Shown in pieces: positions 62,494 through 64,000 of a DNA stretch of 64,000 bases. The position numbers and the translations under genes were made by a program. The notes under the pieces are model-generated. The model worked only from the letters and a program-made list of their open reading frames with translations. It was not told the origin of the DNA and did no database searches. Origin of the DNA: Schistosoma mansoni (Eukaryota; Platyhelminthes; Trematoda; Strigeidida; Schistosomatidae); the NCBI RefSeq assembly GCF_000237925.1, contig NW_017386058.1, positions 124,001-188,000 on the forward strand, written 5' to 3'. How positions within the stretch are numbered: the first letter of the stretch is position 1; each line of letters opens with the position of its first letter.

Positions 62494-63692
62494 AATAAAG
62501 GGACTATATCGTGAAGTTTGGGATTGTCTTTAAGGTTCATGACTGAAATTAACTTTATGGACTGGTGTTATTTCTTGGTCGTAGTGGCGCCAATCACTTT
62601 TTAATTGAATGCTGCCGCTAACCAATATAGCTCACTGGTAATGTGTAAAAGTTGTGTCTGGCGTAGCGGATGAAATTTCTTGAATATATATCAATAGAGT
62701 GGGCTAACGCAGAATATACCAGCTTTTGTTGGATAAGCGAACGTCTAGTCTGTATCCGAAGTGGGATAATTTGGTGAAATCCATACGAGGTTATGTTAGG
62801 AATAACACATAAGCGCCTTCATTTTCTCGAAATTGAGAACGAAATAAATAGAATCGGTCACAGTGATTAAGAGATCCCAACTTGTACTCTTGAGAATATT
62901 GAGCTTTTGTGAAAGTAAAGCCAGCTAGTATTAATAACTGCATCGACAAATAGTGAACTAGAACCAATATTTATATTTTAGTTAAGAGACCGAACTATTG
63001 ACGTTGTAAATCAGACCCGATCTTTACCAAGACGCCAATCGCACGAACCAATACAAACTGACAGCTATTCCTATCTGGAAAAATCGAAACCAGAGATTCA
63101 CATAAAGTGGGAGACGAAGGCAGAATCCGTATAGATTAAATCAAGCATCTTAAGCAGCTGCGTTTCAGCACTTGTTTGCCGGAATACTATGGACAATTTG
63201 TTGGCGTAAATCCTACGAGGATTGTTGCATTTTAAAACTATCATTCTCTAATGTCCTGTTGCAATAACAAAACATAAACGAAGTCAGCTTGTGAAGCACT
63301 ATGTCTCATGAATAAAATGAGTGCTGTGGTTGCAGAAAACCTCGAGCAATGGGGTTTGTGATACAATGAAAACACAAAGCTATGGGGAACGAGTGGTCCG
63401 AAATTATGAATTTAAATGCTCCGAAGAATAGTTTCTTCATAAAAGAAGGACCACCGCTAAGTAAGGACTTCACCAACTTCCTACGTTAAAATTTAACCGG
63501 AAGAACATCATAGAGTTTTATAATTATTACTTTTAAAATGTAATAAGACTAGAATACTTACAAAAAAGTCAACATGAGTTTTACAGTCAAAATTATGAAA
63601 ACGGCGGTTGATGAAGTTGACCCTCAGTCTTCAATTTCCAATTACATCCAAGTCTCAGTCACAGTCGCAGTTTGGAAAGGATAGGAGGCTTG
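62494..63692. other. No gene recognised
   Basis: Mixed-composition DNA without clear exons or named repeats. Confidence 0.4.
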
Positions 63693-63785
63693 ATGGCCTG
63701 TGCTAGTCCTAGCAATGATGATCTCTCAGTTGTTCCAACTTTCTTTCGAAAGAGTCGACGAATGGAACTTCGGCCACGTGCTGAG
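63693..63785 (+). CDS. Candidate first coding exon of an unidentified gene
   Basis: An ATG opens 31 whole codons (MACASPSNDDLSVVPTFFRK, then SRRMELRPRAE) that end exactly at a gag|gtaatg donor. The composition is more coding-like than the flanks and the preceding frame is open for about 60 bases. I do not recognise the protein and no following exon is visible before the window ends. It could be chance or a repeat-derived stretch. Confidence 0.25.
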
Positions 63786-64000
63786 GTAATGAATTTCACT
63801 CGTTGATGATTCGATGGGAAAGTCGAAAGTCAGCTGATAAGTAATTTGTTCTTTTTTGGAGTGTCCTTATAAATTCAAACTTTCAAACAAGATTCGGATT
63901 TAGATTTTCTTATAAGGGCAAGAGGTCAACAGTCCGTGTTATTTTGTTTTTTTAACTTATATGTGTGCCTAGTCTCCTGATTAAGCTAACTAAATATGTG

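Overview
The window is flatworm (trematode) nuclear DNA, almost certainly from a Schistosoma species. The reasons are an AT-rich background, runs of micro-introns about 28-37 nt long at gene 5' ends followed by kilobase introns, Sm-alpha-type SINEs carrying hammerhead ribozymes, RTE/SR2-like and CR1/SR1-like LINEs, and a decayed Ty3/Gypsy element of the Boudicca/Saci kind. I cannot tell which Schistosoma species it is.

Four host genes can be read by homology from translated exons with matching splice phases. (1) The 3' end of a C-terminal binding protein (CtBP) gene, plus strand, 2474-5208; its 5' exons are not visible. (2) A complete V-ATPase V1 subunit C gene, plus strand, 13232-17968, 12 exons, 386 residues. 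(3) An HtrA2-like mitochondrial serine protease gene, minus strand, 31505-18422, five recognised exons with an intact His-Asp-Ser triad; the initiator exon was not found. (4) A TADA3/Ada3 gene (SAGA/ADA adaptor), minus strand, 56246-36276, 11 exons, 962 residues. Genes 2 and 3 converge tail to tail, with poly(A) signals about 50 bp apart. A weak candidate first coding exon of a fifth gene lies at 63693-63785.

The rest is intron and intergenic DNA rich in repeats. Left part (1-13 kb): LINE 3' ends, a truncated Gypsy fossil (about 8.69-11.4 kb) and a CR1 LINE fragment. Middle (18-33 kb, mostly HtrA2 introns): an RTE LINE in intron 1, a 1,024-bp near-identical inverted copy of its 3' part in intron 4, and a cluster of hammerhead SINEs, one with an apparently intact ribozyme core at 21809-21853. 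Right part (36-56 kb, TADA3 introns): several copies of a ~0.5-kb retroposon family (called R1 here), a MITE-like element and a solo LTR. 56-62.5 kb holds a nested stack: an old R1 copy split by a nearly full-length RTE LINE, which itself carries a younger R1 copy with a 14-bp target-site duplication and a solo LTR with a 5-bp duplication.

The four genes do not form a pathway: nuclear co-repressor, proton pump subunit, mitochondrial quality-control protease and chromatin adaptor. A 200-base assembly gap lies at 32784-32983.
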